64,000 nucleotides of DNA from Thermohalobaculum sp050043005 (GCA_050043005.1 JBHJIZ010000005.1:1-64000), one strand, 5' to 3'; shown: positions 45,619 to 54,245, counted from the first letter of the stretch. Program-made: numbers and translations. The notes: generated by a model not told the origin, from the letters alone.

Positions 45619-45775
45619 GGATATTCTCGGCAAATAATGAATGCGCACGGATTCTCTCAAATCTGCACAAATTCTGTAAGGCCGATACGTACGTACAAGC
45701 TGGATTCGCCTAGAATACAGTTGTTTTTGCAGTGACAATCGTTGTCCGAGAGACGTCGATTGCGGATCTACAGGA

Positions 45776-46579
45776 TCAGGACATCGTCGGCGGCGCCGTC
45801 AGGTCACAGCTTTCCGGATCGTCGGGGTGACGCGGATAATAATCCATCACCAGCGGGTCGTGACCGGGGACGATATGGTCCGTGCTCTCGGCCATGCGAA
45901 GCATCTTGTCGTGGCTGTCGCAGTATTCCGGGATGTGCTGGAGAATGCTGAACGGGTTGCGCTTGAAGACATTGTCGTAAAAATGGGCAACGTCTGAGGC
46001 GACGAACACCCTGCCCCGCCGGGTATTCACTTGCGTCCCCATTTGCCCATGACTGTGCCCAGGCAGCAGGTGCACGGTGATCCCCGGTGCAATTTCTGCG
46101 TCGCCGTCGATGAAGCGGACGCGCTCGCCAAAGTTCAGGCGGATCATCTCGCAGACATGATCGGGTTCGTAGGGGCGACGCACTGCAGGATACTTCATGT
46201 AACGCGAAGTAGCGAACGCGACCTCCTTGTCCTGCACGATGAACTCAGCATTCGGAAACAACCCGAAATTACCCGCGTGGTCATAGTGCAGGTGGGTGAC
46301 GATGACCGTGTCGATCTCATCAGCCTTCGTACCGATGGCGGCGATCGCCTCGTCCGGCAGACGGTCGATCCTCCGGCCACGCTTCGCACCGCAGGCATGA
46401 TCAAAGCCACAATCGATCAGGATGTTGCGTCCGCTCCCGCGCACCAGCCAGACAAAATAGTCCAGACGTCGTTGGGCCGTATGCGGATCGTTTGGGTCTT
46501 CAAGGATCGTCGCATAGCTTCCCGGAATGTTCACGCCACCATAGCGCAGCGCATAGACTTCGTATTCTGGCGTGGTCAT
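45776..46579 (-). CDS. N-acyl homoserine lactonase-family MBL hydrolase
   Basis: A 267-residue MBL-fold protein. The zinc site THLHYDHAGNFGLFP, the following histidine in LLPGHSHGQMGTQV, the bridging aspartate in VFVASDVAHFYDN and the final VPGHDPLVM match the AHL lactonase-like family. The opening MTTPEYEVYALRYGGVNIPG is also typical. The family includes quorum-quenching lactonases but also other lactone hydrolases; a catabolic lactone is just as likely here because the lyase gene lies 13 bp upstream on the same strand. Confidence 0.87.
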   Translation of the reverse strand: MTTPEYEVYALRYGGVNIPGSYATILEDPNDPHTAQRRLDYFVWLVRGSGRNILIDCGFDHACGAKRGRRIDRLPDEAIAAIGTKADEIDTVIVTHLHYDHAGNFGLFPNAEFIVQDKEVAFATSRYMKYPAVRRPYEPDHVCEMIRLNFGERVRFIDGDAEIAPGITVHLLPGHSHGQMGTQVNTRRGRVFVASDVAHFYDNVFKRNPFSILQHIPEYCDSHDKMLRMAESTDHIVPGHDPLVMDYYPRHPDDPESCDLTAPPTMS

Positions 46580-46592
46580 AGGGTGTCCTCCG

Positions 46593-47453
46593 TCATTCCG
46601 CGAACTTCTCGTTGAGTTCGTTCCAGTGTTCTGTGCCGATGATCGCCTCTCGATCCTTGAAGGTCGGCATCTGATCTGACAGCGCGCGTGAATCGCCATC
46701 TCGCCTGATTGCGGCGAGCGTGCGTTGCATGGCCCCGATCGCGGCACGTTGAAGATCCGAGGGCACGATCACCAGCCGGTATCCCCAAGCCTTCAGATCT
46801 GCCAATGGCACCATGGGCGTCTTGCCACCCGCGAACATGTTGATCAGTTTGGGCGCTACGATCTCACGGCCGATCCGCGCGATCTGCTCAACGGTCTGCG
46901 GAGCCTCGAAGAAAATCACGTCGGCTCCGGCCTCGGCGTAGGCATTGCAACGATCGATCGTCGCCTCGAAGCCTTCGACAGCCAGACCGTCAGACCGGGC
47001 AATCAGGACGATTTCATCGCCTGCCGCGTCCCGTACTGCCCTGATCTTCTGGTAAAAGGACTTGGTCGAGACGATGGCTTTGTCGTCGTAGTGGCCGCAC
47101 TTTTTTGGAAAGGTCTGGTCTTCCAAGTGGACGGCCGCCACCCCTGCCCGAATGAACTGGCGAATGGCGCGCCGAGCATTCAACGCGTTGCCGTAGCCGG
47201 TGTCCATGTCGGCGATCACGGGGATCTCGACCGCATCGCAGATCTGCGCCATGCGATCGGTGACCTCGGTCACTGACAAGAGCCCAAGATCGGGCATACC
47301 TGCCCCGCGCGAAATCGCGCCGCCTGAGGCATAGGCGACCGGGAACCCGGCCTGCTCAATCAGGCGCGCAGACAGACCATCGAAGCATCCGGGAGCCACG
47401 AAAATGTCGTCAGCACCGATCATACGGCGCAGACGCTGGCTGCGCTCAGTCAT
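46593..47453 (-). CDS. Isocitrate lyase/PEP mutase superfamily lyase (methylisocitrate or dimethylmalate lyase type)
   Basis: A 286-residue TIM-barrel enzyme. IADMDTGYGNALNARRAI carries the metal aspartates, and HLEDQTFPKKCGHYDDK has the KKCGH loop whose cysteine is used by lyases and is missing in PEP mutase, so C-C lyase activity is predicted. The likely substrates are 2-methylisocitrate, 2,3-dimethylmalate or a related hydroxy-diacid. ATG 47453 overlaps the prpF stop by 8 bases, so the two are coupled. Confidence 0.88.
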   Translation of the reverse strand: MTERSQRLRRMIGADDIFVAPGCFDGLSARLIEQAGFPVAYASGGAISRGAGMPDLGLLSVTEVTDRMAQICDAVEIPVIADMDTGYGNALNARRAIRQFIRAGVAAVHLEDQTFPKKCGHYDDKAIVSTKSFYQKIRAVRDAAGDEIVLIARSDGLAVEGFEATIDRCNAYAEAGADVIFFEAPQTVEQIARIGREIVAPKLINMFAGGKTPMVPLADLKAWGYRLVIVPSDLQRAAIGAMQRTLAAIRRDGDSRALSDQMPTFKDREAIIGTEHWNELNEKFAE

Positions 47454-48627
47454 CCTTGGCGGCCCATTCATCCGACGGTTCAGCATTTGGCAGCGGTGCA
47501 TAAACCGTGCCCTGCATAAGCGTACGCGCGGTTCTGTAGACGCTGGCACTGACCGCGTGAAATGTGCCGTCAGGCTTGGTCTCGCCCTCCGCGAGCGCTG
47601 GCACCACACCGGAAGCCGTTCCAATCCGCAGGGGTTTCCCCGCTGCAACAGGCCGCGCCAACGCTTCGACCTCCGTGCCGGGGATGCGCGCGGCGACGGC
47701 GGGGCACATCGCGGCGGGCAAGGGGATCGCCAAATGCGGCTGAGTCATCGAGATCATGCGAACCTGCACATCGCAATCCGTCATCTGGATCGTCTCGTCT
47801 GCGATCGTCAGTGATTTGCTCGCGGGGCCGACAATGCCTATTTTGGGCACGCTCGCAGGCACCGCCTCGGGGGTTTCCGCCAGGCCAACAACGTGCCCCG
47901 TGCCGCGTCGGATCGCTTCAAGCGCCTCCATCACCTCGGTCCGCAACGCAAGATCGCCCGGCAGTTCCGTTGCCGTCAGGCCCAGATCTCGCGCATCCAC
48001 AAAGACGCACGGGTTACCGGCATCGACAAAGGACGGGCGCAACTCCAGCCCGTCCTGCAATTCGACGTCGTAGCGCGGGTCGCCAGACAGCAGCCTTCCG
48101 GTTCGCGTACCGCCCGGGTCGCGAAAATCCAGGCGGATCTGAGACCCCGTTCCTGAAACGCCCGCGATTTTCTCGGCGCCGTTGACAGCCGCGCGGCCAC
48201 CACGAACGGTCAGATGGCAGTCAATTCGCTTTTCGGTATTCTCGTTGAACATGCGAACGGCGGTGGGACCATCGGGGACCTGAACCAGCCCCTGATCGAC
48301 CGCAAACATCCCGACCGCCGACGACAGGTTTCCGCAGTTTCCGTCGTAGTCAACGACCGTGCTCTCGATGTCGATCTGAGCAAAAAGGTAGTCGATGTCG
48401 GTGTCCGCGCGGTCCGATCGCCGCACGATCATTGCTTTGGACAACGACGACACACCGCCGCCCATACCGTTCAATTGTCGCCCGTAAGGATCAGGAGATC
48501 CGATCGCTGCACACAGGAAAGCATCACGCTGGTCCGGGTCCTGGGGCACGTCCTCCCACTTGAAGAACAGCCCTTTCGACGTGCCGCCCCGCATAAAGCT
48601 GGCTTGAGTACCGATTTGATCTGTCAC
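47446..48627 (-). CDS. PrpF-family isomerase (methylaconitate/methylitaconate/oxalomesaconate type)
   Basis: A 393-residue protein of the PrpF family, related to diaminopimelate epimerase. It shows ASFMRGGTSKGLFFKWEDVP, the catalytic-loop region GRQLNGMGGGVSSLSKAM, DYDGNCGNLSSAVGMFA with the conserved cysteine, and DAGNPCVFVDARDLG. GTG 48627 is chosen since it gives the usual ten residues before FMRGGTSK; ATG 48663 or 48696 would add an unmatched tail. Such enzymes move a double bond or isomerise cis/trans in unsaturated diacids. Coupling with the lyase gene recalls the methylitaconate isomerase and dimethylmalate lyase pair of anaerobic nicotinate breakdown. Confidence 0.88.
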   Translation of the reverse strand: MTDQIGTQASFMRGGTSKGLFFKWEDVPQDPDQRDAFLCAAIGSPDPYGRQLNGMGGGVSSLSKAMIVRRSDRADTDIDYLFAQIDIESTVVDYDGNCGNLSSAVGMFAVDQGLVQVPDGPTAVRMFNENTEKRIDCHLTVRGGRAAVNGAEKIAGVSGTGSQIRLDFRDPGGTRTGRLLSGDPRYDVELQDGLELRPSFVDAGNPCVFVDARDLGLTATELPGDLALRTEVMEALEAIRRGTGHVVGLAETPEAVPASVPKIGIVGPASKSLTIADETIQMTDCDVQVRMISMTQPHLAIPLPAAMCPAVAARIPGTEVEALARPVAAGKPLRIGTASGVVPALAEGETKPDGTFHAVSASVYRTARTLMQGTVYAPLPNAEPSDEWAAKDD

Positions 48628-48710
48628 CGGATGACCTGACGCTCTGACATGACATTGAGACATGCGGACGCTAGGCAGGGTGTGCGCATGCGTCAACCAG
48701 AGGAGCGATC

Positions 48711-49295
48711 ATGGCGTTCGATCACCCGTTCTACTTTTTGCGCCATGGCGAGACGACCTGGAATGCCAACAGACGCACACAGGGGCAGTTGAACTCGCCG
48801 TTGTCCGATCGGGGATGGGAACAGGCGCGTGCCGCAGGCCAGGCACTGCGGGACGAGCCAATTGAACGGATCATCGCCTCGCCCCTGGATCGTGCGTTCT
48901 TCACCGCGCAGGAGGTCGGCAAGGTCAAGGGGATCGAGGTCGTCTTCGACAGGGAACTCATGGAGTGCCATCTCGGTGAGCTCCAAGATGGACCGCACGG
49001 TCCGTGGCTAGCGCAGTACTTCGAAGGAACCTTTGACCCGCCGGGGGGAGAACCGTTTGGCGAGTTTTGCGAGCGGGTCTGGACCGCGATGCAGCGCGCG
49101 GTGGCGAAGGGACCGAACACGCTGATCGTCGCGCACGGCGGGTTATGGCTGGCGGCACGGCAATTCGTGACCGTCGATCCGGATCAGAAGCGGATGCCAA
49201 ATGCCCTGCCCCTGCATGTCACGCCGTCATCAGCTCGTTGGGAGCATCGTATCTGTGGCGGGGTCACGCCAGCGGCATCGTCGGAGGCATATTGA
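48711..49295 (+). CDS. Histidine phosphatase family protein
   Basis: A 194-residue branch-1 histidine phosphatase (phosphoglycerate-mutase-like). The phosphorylated histidine lies in FLRHGETTWNANRRTQG, the second arginine in IIASPLDRAFFTAQEV, and the other histidine in LIVAHGGLWLAARQF. The ATG follows AGGAG by 5 bases. The substrate is not readable. It is divergent from prpF and stands alone, so no pathway is inferred. Confidence 0.9.
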   Translation: MAFDHPFYFLRHGETTWNANRRTQGQLNSPLSDRGWEQARAAGQALRDEPIERIIASPLDRAFFTAQEVGKVKGIEVVFDRELMECHLGELQDGPHGPWLAQYFEGTFDPPGGEPFGEFCERVWTAMQRAVAKGPNTLIVAHGGLWLAARQFVTVDPDQKRMPNALPLHVTPSSARWEHRICGGVTPAASSEAY

Positions 49296-49368
49296 GTGCG
49301 AAACGCTTTGGGGTCAGGTCGTTATTGAAGTCTAGTTGAAAGGCGTGAGGCAACTCCGCCACCATCTC

Positions 49369-49389
49369 GAAACCTTCCGAGAAGGTTTC
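49369..49389. repeat. Perfect 9-bp inverted repeat in a gene-free stretch
   Basis: GAAACCTTC-CGA-GAAGGTTTC forms a tight hairpin within the gap 49296-49548 between the histidine phosphatase and the first lacI gene, which are convergent. No T run follows on either strand, so a terminator role is uncertain. I see no gene in this 250-bp gap. Confidence 0.45.
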
Positions 49390-49548
49390 TAACGAGGTTG
49401 TCGGATCAGCAAAGCCGACGTTCCGGCAACTACGAGACGAAGATGACCATTCAGCATCTTACTAAGCTGCTTCAAGTCGGAACCACCTGCGCAAAAAAGC
49501 TTTGATGCGCAGCAATTAGGACTCAGAGGCATTTATGGGCGCACCGGC

Positions 49549-50568
49549 CTAACTTGACACAGTGCTTTCGCGTACGATGAGTCCGACCCGCAGAGATACT
49601 GCCACTGCGTCGGCTCCTGGATCATCCAGCGCCGTCAGAATAACCTTCGCCGTCTCTTTGCCGATCTGGTGCGCCTGAGCATCAATCGTCGTGATGCCCG
49701 GCAATGCATGTTCGGACAGATCATACATCCCGAAACCTGCAACCGCGATATCCTGCGGCACGCGCAGTCCACGCCGCAGAACCGCGTTCATGGCTCCAAA
49801 AGCAGACAGATCGGAGACACACATGACCGCCTGAGTATCAGGCCAGCGATCCAGCAACCGCGCCATGGCCATGGCTCCTTCACGCATGGTGATGGGCGGG
49901 GCGGCGTCGGTGAGCAGCCGATTGCTCGTCAATCCCAGAGTCTCGAGCGTTTGCAAGAACCCGCGTTGGCGGTCTGCTCCCCGCGTGTCACGAGCCTCGT
50001 CGCCGCCGATAAAACCGCTGCGTCGGAAACCCTGATCGAAAAAGTGCCGCGCCACGCAGCTCCCCGCGTCCGCGTTCGAGAAGCCGACGACCCGATCTAC
50101 CGGTTGCGTCGGCAGATCCCAGGTTTCGACCACCGGCACACCGGCACTGGACAGAAGCCCGCGGCACCGGTCAGTATGGGCGCCACCCGTAACCACAATT
50201 GCTTCGGGCCGGCGCCGCAAGAAAGCTTCGACTAGGCGCTCCTATTCAGTCATGTCGTAGTCGGTGTAGCCCAGCAGAAGCTCCAGGCCGCTTTCGCGCA
50301 ACCCCTCGGTCAAGCCCCGAGCGGTATCGGCAAAGTTGGCGTTGCTGATCGAGGGAATGGTCATGGCGACAAACCCGGACCGGCCGGACGAGAACGCCGC
50401 TGCGGTGACGTCCACGACATACCCCAACCGGTCCGCCGCGACCTTGATTTTCTCGCGGGTCGCTTCGCTGCCCGATGTGTTCGAACGAAGTGCCCGGCTC
50501 ACTGTCATTGGCGATACGCCTGCCAGGCGGGCAACGTCGGCCATGGTCGCTTTTCGGTTATCACTCAT
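49549..50568 (-). pseudogene. GntR/IdnR-like LacI-family regulator interrupted by an in-frame amber codon
   Basis: The frame encodes a LacI-family repressor of 339 codons, but codon 109 (50242-50244) is TAG. The first part has the helix-turn-helix ATMADVARLAGVSPMTVSRA and the hinge, ending GYTDYDMTE. The frame resumes at once as ERLVEAFLRRRPEAIVVTGG and runs through the whole effector domain to VRESTVSS. E. coli GntR has EQERLE here, so a Gln codon CAG to TAG is the simplest change; the intact paralogue next door has Glu. The recognition helix PMTVSRAL is close to GntR and IdnR, whose operators resemble the sites in this island. A truncated product would bind DNA but not effector. Confidence 0.88.
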
Positions 50569-50596
50569 CGCCCGGAAACCGGTGCTCCAGTGGAAA

Positions 50597-50610
50597 TGTT
50601 ACCGATATCA
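50597..50610. promoter_or_regulatory. Degenerate LacI/GntR-type operator before the first lacI gene
   Basis: TGTTACCGATATCA matches TGTTATCGATAACA at 12 of 14 positions and is close to the E. coli GntR operator type (ATGTTACC-GTATCAT). It lies 29 bp upstream of the interrupted lacI start and suggests weaker autoregulation. Confidence 0.6.
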
Positions 50611-50636
50611 TTGCTAGGCGGTGCCGTTTGGCGTTG

Positions 50637-51665
50637 TCAATCTGTGGGCACCGGTCTGTGTCGGGTCGTGGCGCCGGGATCCAAGGTGACGGGCATCACG
50701 ACGCGACGGTCAGTCCGCACCCCGCGCACCGCTGCAACAAGCATGCGCGCTGCGGTTTTACCCATCAACCTGCGTGGAGTGGAGGAGGTCGTCAATCGGC
50801 GCGGCAGAACGTTCGTGATGTTCAGCCCGTTGAAACCTGCGATCCCGATGTCTTGAGGCACGTTGATCCCAGCTGCTTCACACGCCATCAAGCCGCCGAA
50901 CGCGAGGTGGTCATTCAAAAAACACAGCACATCGGGCACTGGGTCTTTGGCAAGCGCGACGCGCGCACCTTCAAACCCCGCTTCGAACGAAGGGGCCGCT
51001 TCGACGTGGATCGGTGTTAAGAAAAGTGCGTTCGATGCGAATGCTTCAGCGATCCCGGACATTCGTTTTTCCGATCGCCGATCCCTGCCTGAGGCAATCC
51101 CGACATAGGCAGGCCTTGTGTATCCCAACTGGACCAGATGCACACCCATTTCGTACCCGACAGACCGGTGATCGAGACCGACAGACATGTCGATCGGATC
51201 ATCCGCGACATCCCACAATTCCATCACGGGAATGTTCGCCGACCGCAGCAGATCCCGCGTTTCGCGTGTGTGATCGACATCGGACAGAACGAGCGCTGCC
51301 GGGGACCATGTAATCATCCGCTCGACCCAGGCGGCCTCGCGCGATTGGTCGTAATCCGAGGTCTCGATGATGGTCTCCAACCCCGCGTGGGACAGTGTCT
51401 CGCGCATTCCGCCGATGATTTCGGCAAAGACTGCATCGAAGAGCGTGGGGACCGAGATGCAAACAAGATTGGTGGTCGCCTGGGCGAGAGAGCCAGCCAG
51501 ACGGCTCGGCACGTATCCCATCTCGGCAGCCAGGTCGGCGATCCGCGATCGGGTAGCGTCCGAGACTCCGTCAACCCCGCGCAACGCCCGGCTGACTGAC
51601 ATGATCGACACACCCGCGGCACGAGCAACATCCTCGATCTTTGCAGCTTTGGCTCCTAAGCTCAT
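50637..51665 (-). CDS. GntR/IdnR-like LacI-family transcriptional regulator
   Basis: A 342-residue repressor. The helix-turn-helix KIEDVARAAGVSIMSVSRAL and hinge (about 1-60) precede a periplasmic-binding-protein-like effector domain whose LVCISVPTLFDAVFAEIIGG and VMELWDVADDPIDMSVGLDH segments follow E. coli GntR closely. It is a paralogue of the interrupted gene downstream, but its recognition helix (IMSVS versus PMTVS) differs, as does the palindrome in front of it. It probably responds to gluconate, idonate or a phosphorylated form. It is divergent from the ABC transporter operon. Confidence 0.9.
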   Translation of the reverse strand: MSLGAKAAKIEDVARAAGVSIMSVSRALRGVDGVSDATRSRIADLAAEMGYVPSRLAGSLAQATTNLVCISVPTLFDAVFAEIIGGMRETLSHAGLETIIETSDYDQSREAAWVERMITWSPAALVLSDVDHTRETRDLLRSANIPVMELWDVADDPIDMSVGLDHRSVGYEMGVHLVQLGYTRPAYVGIASGRDRRSEKRMSGIAEAFASNALFLTPIHVEAAPSFEAGFEGARVALAKDPVPDVLCFLNDHLAFGGLMACEAAGINVPQDIGIAGFNGLNITNVLPRRLTTSSTPRRLMGKTAARMLVAAVRGVRTDRRVVMPVTLDPGATTRHRPVPTD

Positions 51666-51675
51666 GATTTCCCCG

Positions 51676-51695
51676 GAACGTTAGCGCTAACGTTC
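51676..51695. promoter_or_regulatory. 20-bp perfect palindrome, probable operator of the second LacI regulator
   Basis: GAACGTTAGCGCTAACGTTC is a perfect 20-bp palindrome centred on CG, typical of LacI-family sites. It lies 10 bp before the start of the intact lacI gene and about 85 bp before the ABC operon, so it could autoregulate the former and affect the latter. It is unlike the TGTTATCGATAACA sites. Confidence 0.75.
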
Positions 51696-51741
51696 TTTTA
51701 TCGCAGCGAAGCTTGCGCGTCGACACCCCCCTCTCCCACCA

Positions 51742-51755
51742 TGTTATCGATAACA
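51742..51755. promoter_or_regulatory. Operator TGTTATCGATAACA before the ABC transporter operon
   Basis: A perfect 14-bp palindrome 25 bp upstream of the GTG start of the ATPase gene. The same 14 bases recur at 61129 and 62725 in other promoter regions of the island, which marks it as an operator of a shared regulator. Confidence 0.85.
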
Positions 51756-51780
51756 AAAATATCCCTGGGGAGGGACCAGC

Positions 51781-52863
51781 GTGCCACAGATCGTGCTGGA
51801 CAAGATCGAGAAGAGCTTCGGCGATGTCCGTGTGTTGCATCCGCTGGAGCTCGACTTCGCAGACGGCGAATTCACCGTTCTGGTCGGCCCGTCTGGGTGT
51901 GGAAAATCCACCACATTGCGCATTCTGGCCGGGCTCGAATCCGCCAGCGGTGGTGAGATCTATTTCGACGGCACACCAATCAGCGCCCGCGAGCCGAAGG
52001 ACCGCGACATCGCAATGGTGTTTCAGGACTATGCGCGCTACCCGCATATGAACATCGCGAAGAACATGAGCTTTGCGTTGCGCCTCGCCCGGACCCCAAA
52101 GACGGAAATTGATGACAAGGTCAAGCGCGTCGCCACGATGCTGAACATCGCCCATCTGCTGGAGCGTAAACCGGCGGAACTGTCGGGTGGCCAGCGCCAG
52201 CGCGTCGCGATGGGGCGCGCGCTGGTTCGTGATGCAGGCACATTCCTGTTCGACGAGCCGCTTTCCAACCTCGACGCAAAGCTCCGCGCCAAGATGCGGA
52301 CGGAGCTGGCCGAGATGCGCGACCAGCTCGACAAGAACATGGTTTATGTCACCCACGACCAGATCGAGGCGATGACCCTGGGCGACCGCATCGTCGTGAT
52401 GGCCGATGGCGTGGTCCAGCAACAGGGAACGCCGCAGCAGCTTTTCGAGACCCCGGTCAACAAGTTCGTCGCGGGCTTCATTGGCACGCCCACCATGAAC
52501 TTCCTGGATGGGGAGTTAACCCGTCAGGACGACAAGCTCTGGGTGCAGGGGGACGGCTATCTGCTGCCGCTGTCGCAAGAGACGGCTGCCCGCCTGGACA
52601 ACCGAACGCGCACCGCGATGACGATGGGCATCCGCCCCTCCGCCTTCACCATGGACCCTGGCACCGGCGCGCCAATCGAATTGACACTGGTTGTCTCGGA
52701 ATATCTCGGCACGCAGTCACTCCTGGCGATGCGCTGCGGAGCCGCGGACGTTCAGGTCGAAGTCACCGGCAGCCCGCCGGCCAAACCGGGCGAACACATC
52801 ACATTCGGGGTGAAACCCGAGGACATACGGATCTTTGACGCCGAAACCGGCGCAACGCTCTGA
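51781..52863 (+). CDS. Sugar ABC transporter ATP-binding protein (UgpC/MalK family)
   Basis: A 360-residue ATPase that powers uptake. It has Walker A GPSGCGKSTT, a Q-loop in AMVFQDYARYPHMNI, signature LSGGQRQRVAMGRAL, Walker B FLFDEPLSNLD and the switch histidine in YVTHDQIEAM. The C-terminal 110 residues form the OB-type regulatory domain of the carbohydrate CUT1 group (VAGFIGTPTMNFLDG). The GTG start comes 25 bp after the operator. It is first in a five-gene operon. In this group the ATPase normally follows the permeases, so its leading position is typical of one alphaproteobacterial sub-lineage. Confidence 0.93.
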   Translation: MPQIVLDKIEKSFGDVRVLHPLELDFADGEFTVLVGPSGCGKSTTLRILAGLESASGGEIYFDGTPISAREPKDRDIAMVFQDYARYPHMNIAKNMSFALRLARTPKTEIDDKVKRVATMLNIAHLLERKPAELSGGQRQRVAMGRALVRDAGTFLFDEPLSNLDAKLRAKMRTELAEMRDQLDKNMVYVTHDQIEAMTLGDRIVVMADGVVQQQGTPQQLFETPVNKFVAGFIGTPTMNFLDGELTRQDDKLWVQGDGYLLPLSQETAARLDNRTRTAMTMGIRPSAFTMDPGTGAPIELTLVVSEYLGTQSLLAMRCGAADVQVEVTGSPPAKPGEHITFGVKPEDIRIFDAETGATL

Positions 52864-52881
52864 CAGAAAACGGAGGAAAAC

Positions 52882-54207
52882 ATGCTGAAATTTCTGAGGA
52901 CGACAGCACTTGCAACACTCGGTGTCGCGGTGGCGAGCCTGGCCGCTGCCAACCCGTACAAGCCATATGAGGGCGAGACGCTGGTCGTGAACTTCCCGGC
53001 GCATCCGCACTATGATGCAGTTCTGAAAGTGCTGCCCGAGTTCACCAAGGAAACTGGCATCGAGGTTGAAGTCGACCAGCTTCAGTACCTCAAGATGCGC
53101 GAACGCCAGACGCTAGAGTTGACAAAGCGTGAGGGCGACTACGATCTGATCGCCTATGTCGTGTTCTCCAAGGCCGACTACGTCTTCGCCGATCAGTTAG
53201 AGAACCTGGCGCGCTACTTCATGAATCCGAAGTTGGCGGATCCGAGTTATGACGCGGCCGACCTGATAGACGGATATGTTGAGAACATTGGCGTTGCAGG
53301 CGGCAAGAAGGGTTACTTGCCCGGCAAGACCGGCTCGCTGTTCGGCATTCCGTTCGGATCGGAGACCTCGGTGCTGGGTTACCGCAAGGACATCTTCGAG
53401 AAGCATGGGCTTGCCGTTCCCGAGACCTATGACGAGATGCTGGAGCTTGCCTGCAAGATCCCCGAGCTTGAGCCTGGCATGGGAGGCATGTCCTCCCGCG
53501 CGGCGTCAGGCCATCAGGCCTCCCACGCTTTCCTGCTTCACCTCGCGCCTCTGGGTGGCAGGGTGCTGGACGACAACTGGAACCCGGTTGTCAATAGTGC
53601 CGAGGGCGTGGCCGCCGCCAAGGCCCTGAAGCAGATCGTCGACTGCGGGCCCGAGGGATCGCAGGGCTGCGCCTTTGGCGAGGCGCTCGCCAGCTTCCTG
53701 CAAGGCAAAACGGCCATGTATCTCGATACGACCGTTGTTGCGGGTCAGATCAACGATCCCTCCAAATCCAAGGTCGTTGGCAAGGTCGGCTGGGCGTTGC
53801 ACCCGATGGGCGTGCGTCGGGGCTCGCAGACTGGCGGCTTCGGTATCGGTATCCCGAAAAACGCGGAGAACAAGGAAGCCGCATTCCTGCTGATGCAGTG
53901 GCTGACCTCGAAGAAGGGCGACAAACTTGTAGCGCTCGCCGGCGGCAACCCGTCGCGTTTCTCGACCCATGCGGACGCGGACGTGAACGCCAAGTTTCCG
54001 CACATGGCGACCTTCGGCGAAGCGCTGAAACATGCCGATCCCGACTGGCGCCCGATCATTCCCGTCTGGGGCAAAATCAACGCCGACCTTGGCACCACGC
54101 TCTCGAAAGTGCTGACCGAGGATCTGGATCCGCAGCAGGCGCTGGACGGCGTGGCCGAACGCTCGAAAGCGATCCTGACAGAGGCCGGGTACTACACCTG
54201 GCAGTAA
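52882..54207 (+). CDS. Sugar ABC transporter substrate-binding protein
   Basis: A 441-residue periplasmic binding protein (family 1 extracellular solute-binding). The signal peptide MLKFLRTTALATLGVAVASL ends near AAA|NPYKPYEG. The mature part shows FTKETGIEVEVDQLQYLKMR, FGIPFGSETSVLGYRKDIFE, FLQGKTAMYLDTTVVAGQI and FGIGIPKNAENKEAAFLLMQ. The ligand is unknown; context favours an aldonate, aldonolactone or a glycoside of one. A strong hairpin follows its stop, which would keep its message more abundant than those of the permeases. Confidence 0.92.
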   Translation: MLKFLRTTALATLGVAVASLAAANPYKPYEGETLVVNFPAHPHYDAVLKVLPEFTKETGIEVEVDQLQYLKMRERQTLELTKREGDYDLIAYVVFSKADYVFADQLENLARYFMNPKLADPSYDAADLIDGYVENIGVAGGKKGYLPGKTGSLFGIPFGSETSVLGYRKDIFEKHGLAVPETYDEMLELACKIPELEPGMGGMSSRAASGHQASHAFLLHLAPLGGRVLDDNWNPVVNSAEGVAAAKALKQIVDCGPEGSQGCAFGEALASFLQGKTAMYLDTTVVAGQINDPSKSKVVGKVGWALHPMGVRRGSQTGGFGIGIPKNAENKEAAFLLMQWLTSKKGDKLVALAGGNPSRFSTHADADVNAKFPHMATFGEALKHADPDWRPIIPVWGKINADLGTTLSKVLTEDLDPQQALDGVAERSKAILTEAGYYTWQ

Positions 54208-54219
54208 GTCAACTCCCTG

Positions 54220-54245
54220 GGCGGCGCGCCTGCGGGCGCGCCGCC
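54220..54245 (+). terminator. 11-bp GC hairpin after the binding-protein gene
   Basis: GGCGGCGCGCC-TGCG-GGCGCGCCGCC is a perfect 11-bp stem with a 4-base loop, 12 bp after the binding-protein stop and 20 bp before the first permease. No T run follows, so it likely protects the upstream mRNA end or attenuates transcription rather than stopping it, as in malE-malF type operons. Confidence 0.65.

Noticed and set aside
45776..46579. Quorum-quenching function for the AHL-lactonase-like gene
   Set aside because: No luxI or luxR gene is nearby, and the gene is placed in a catabolic operon; the family is broad.
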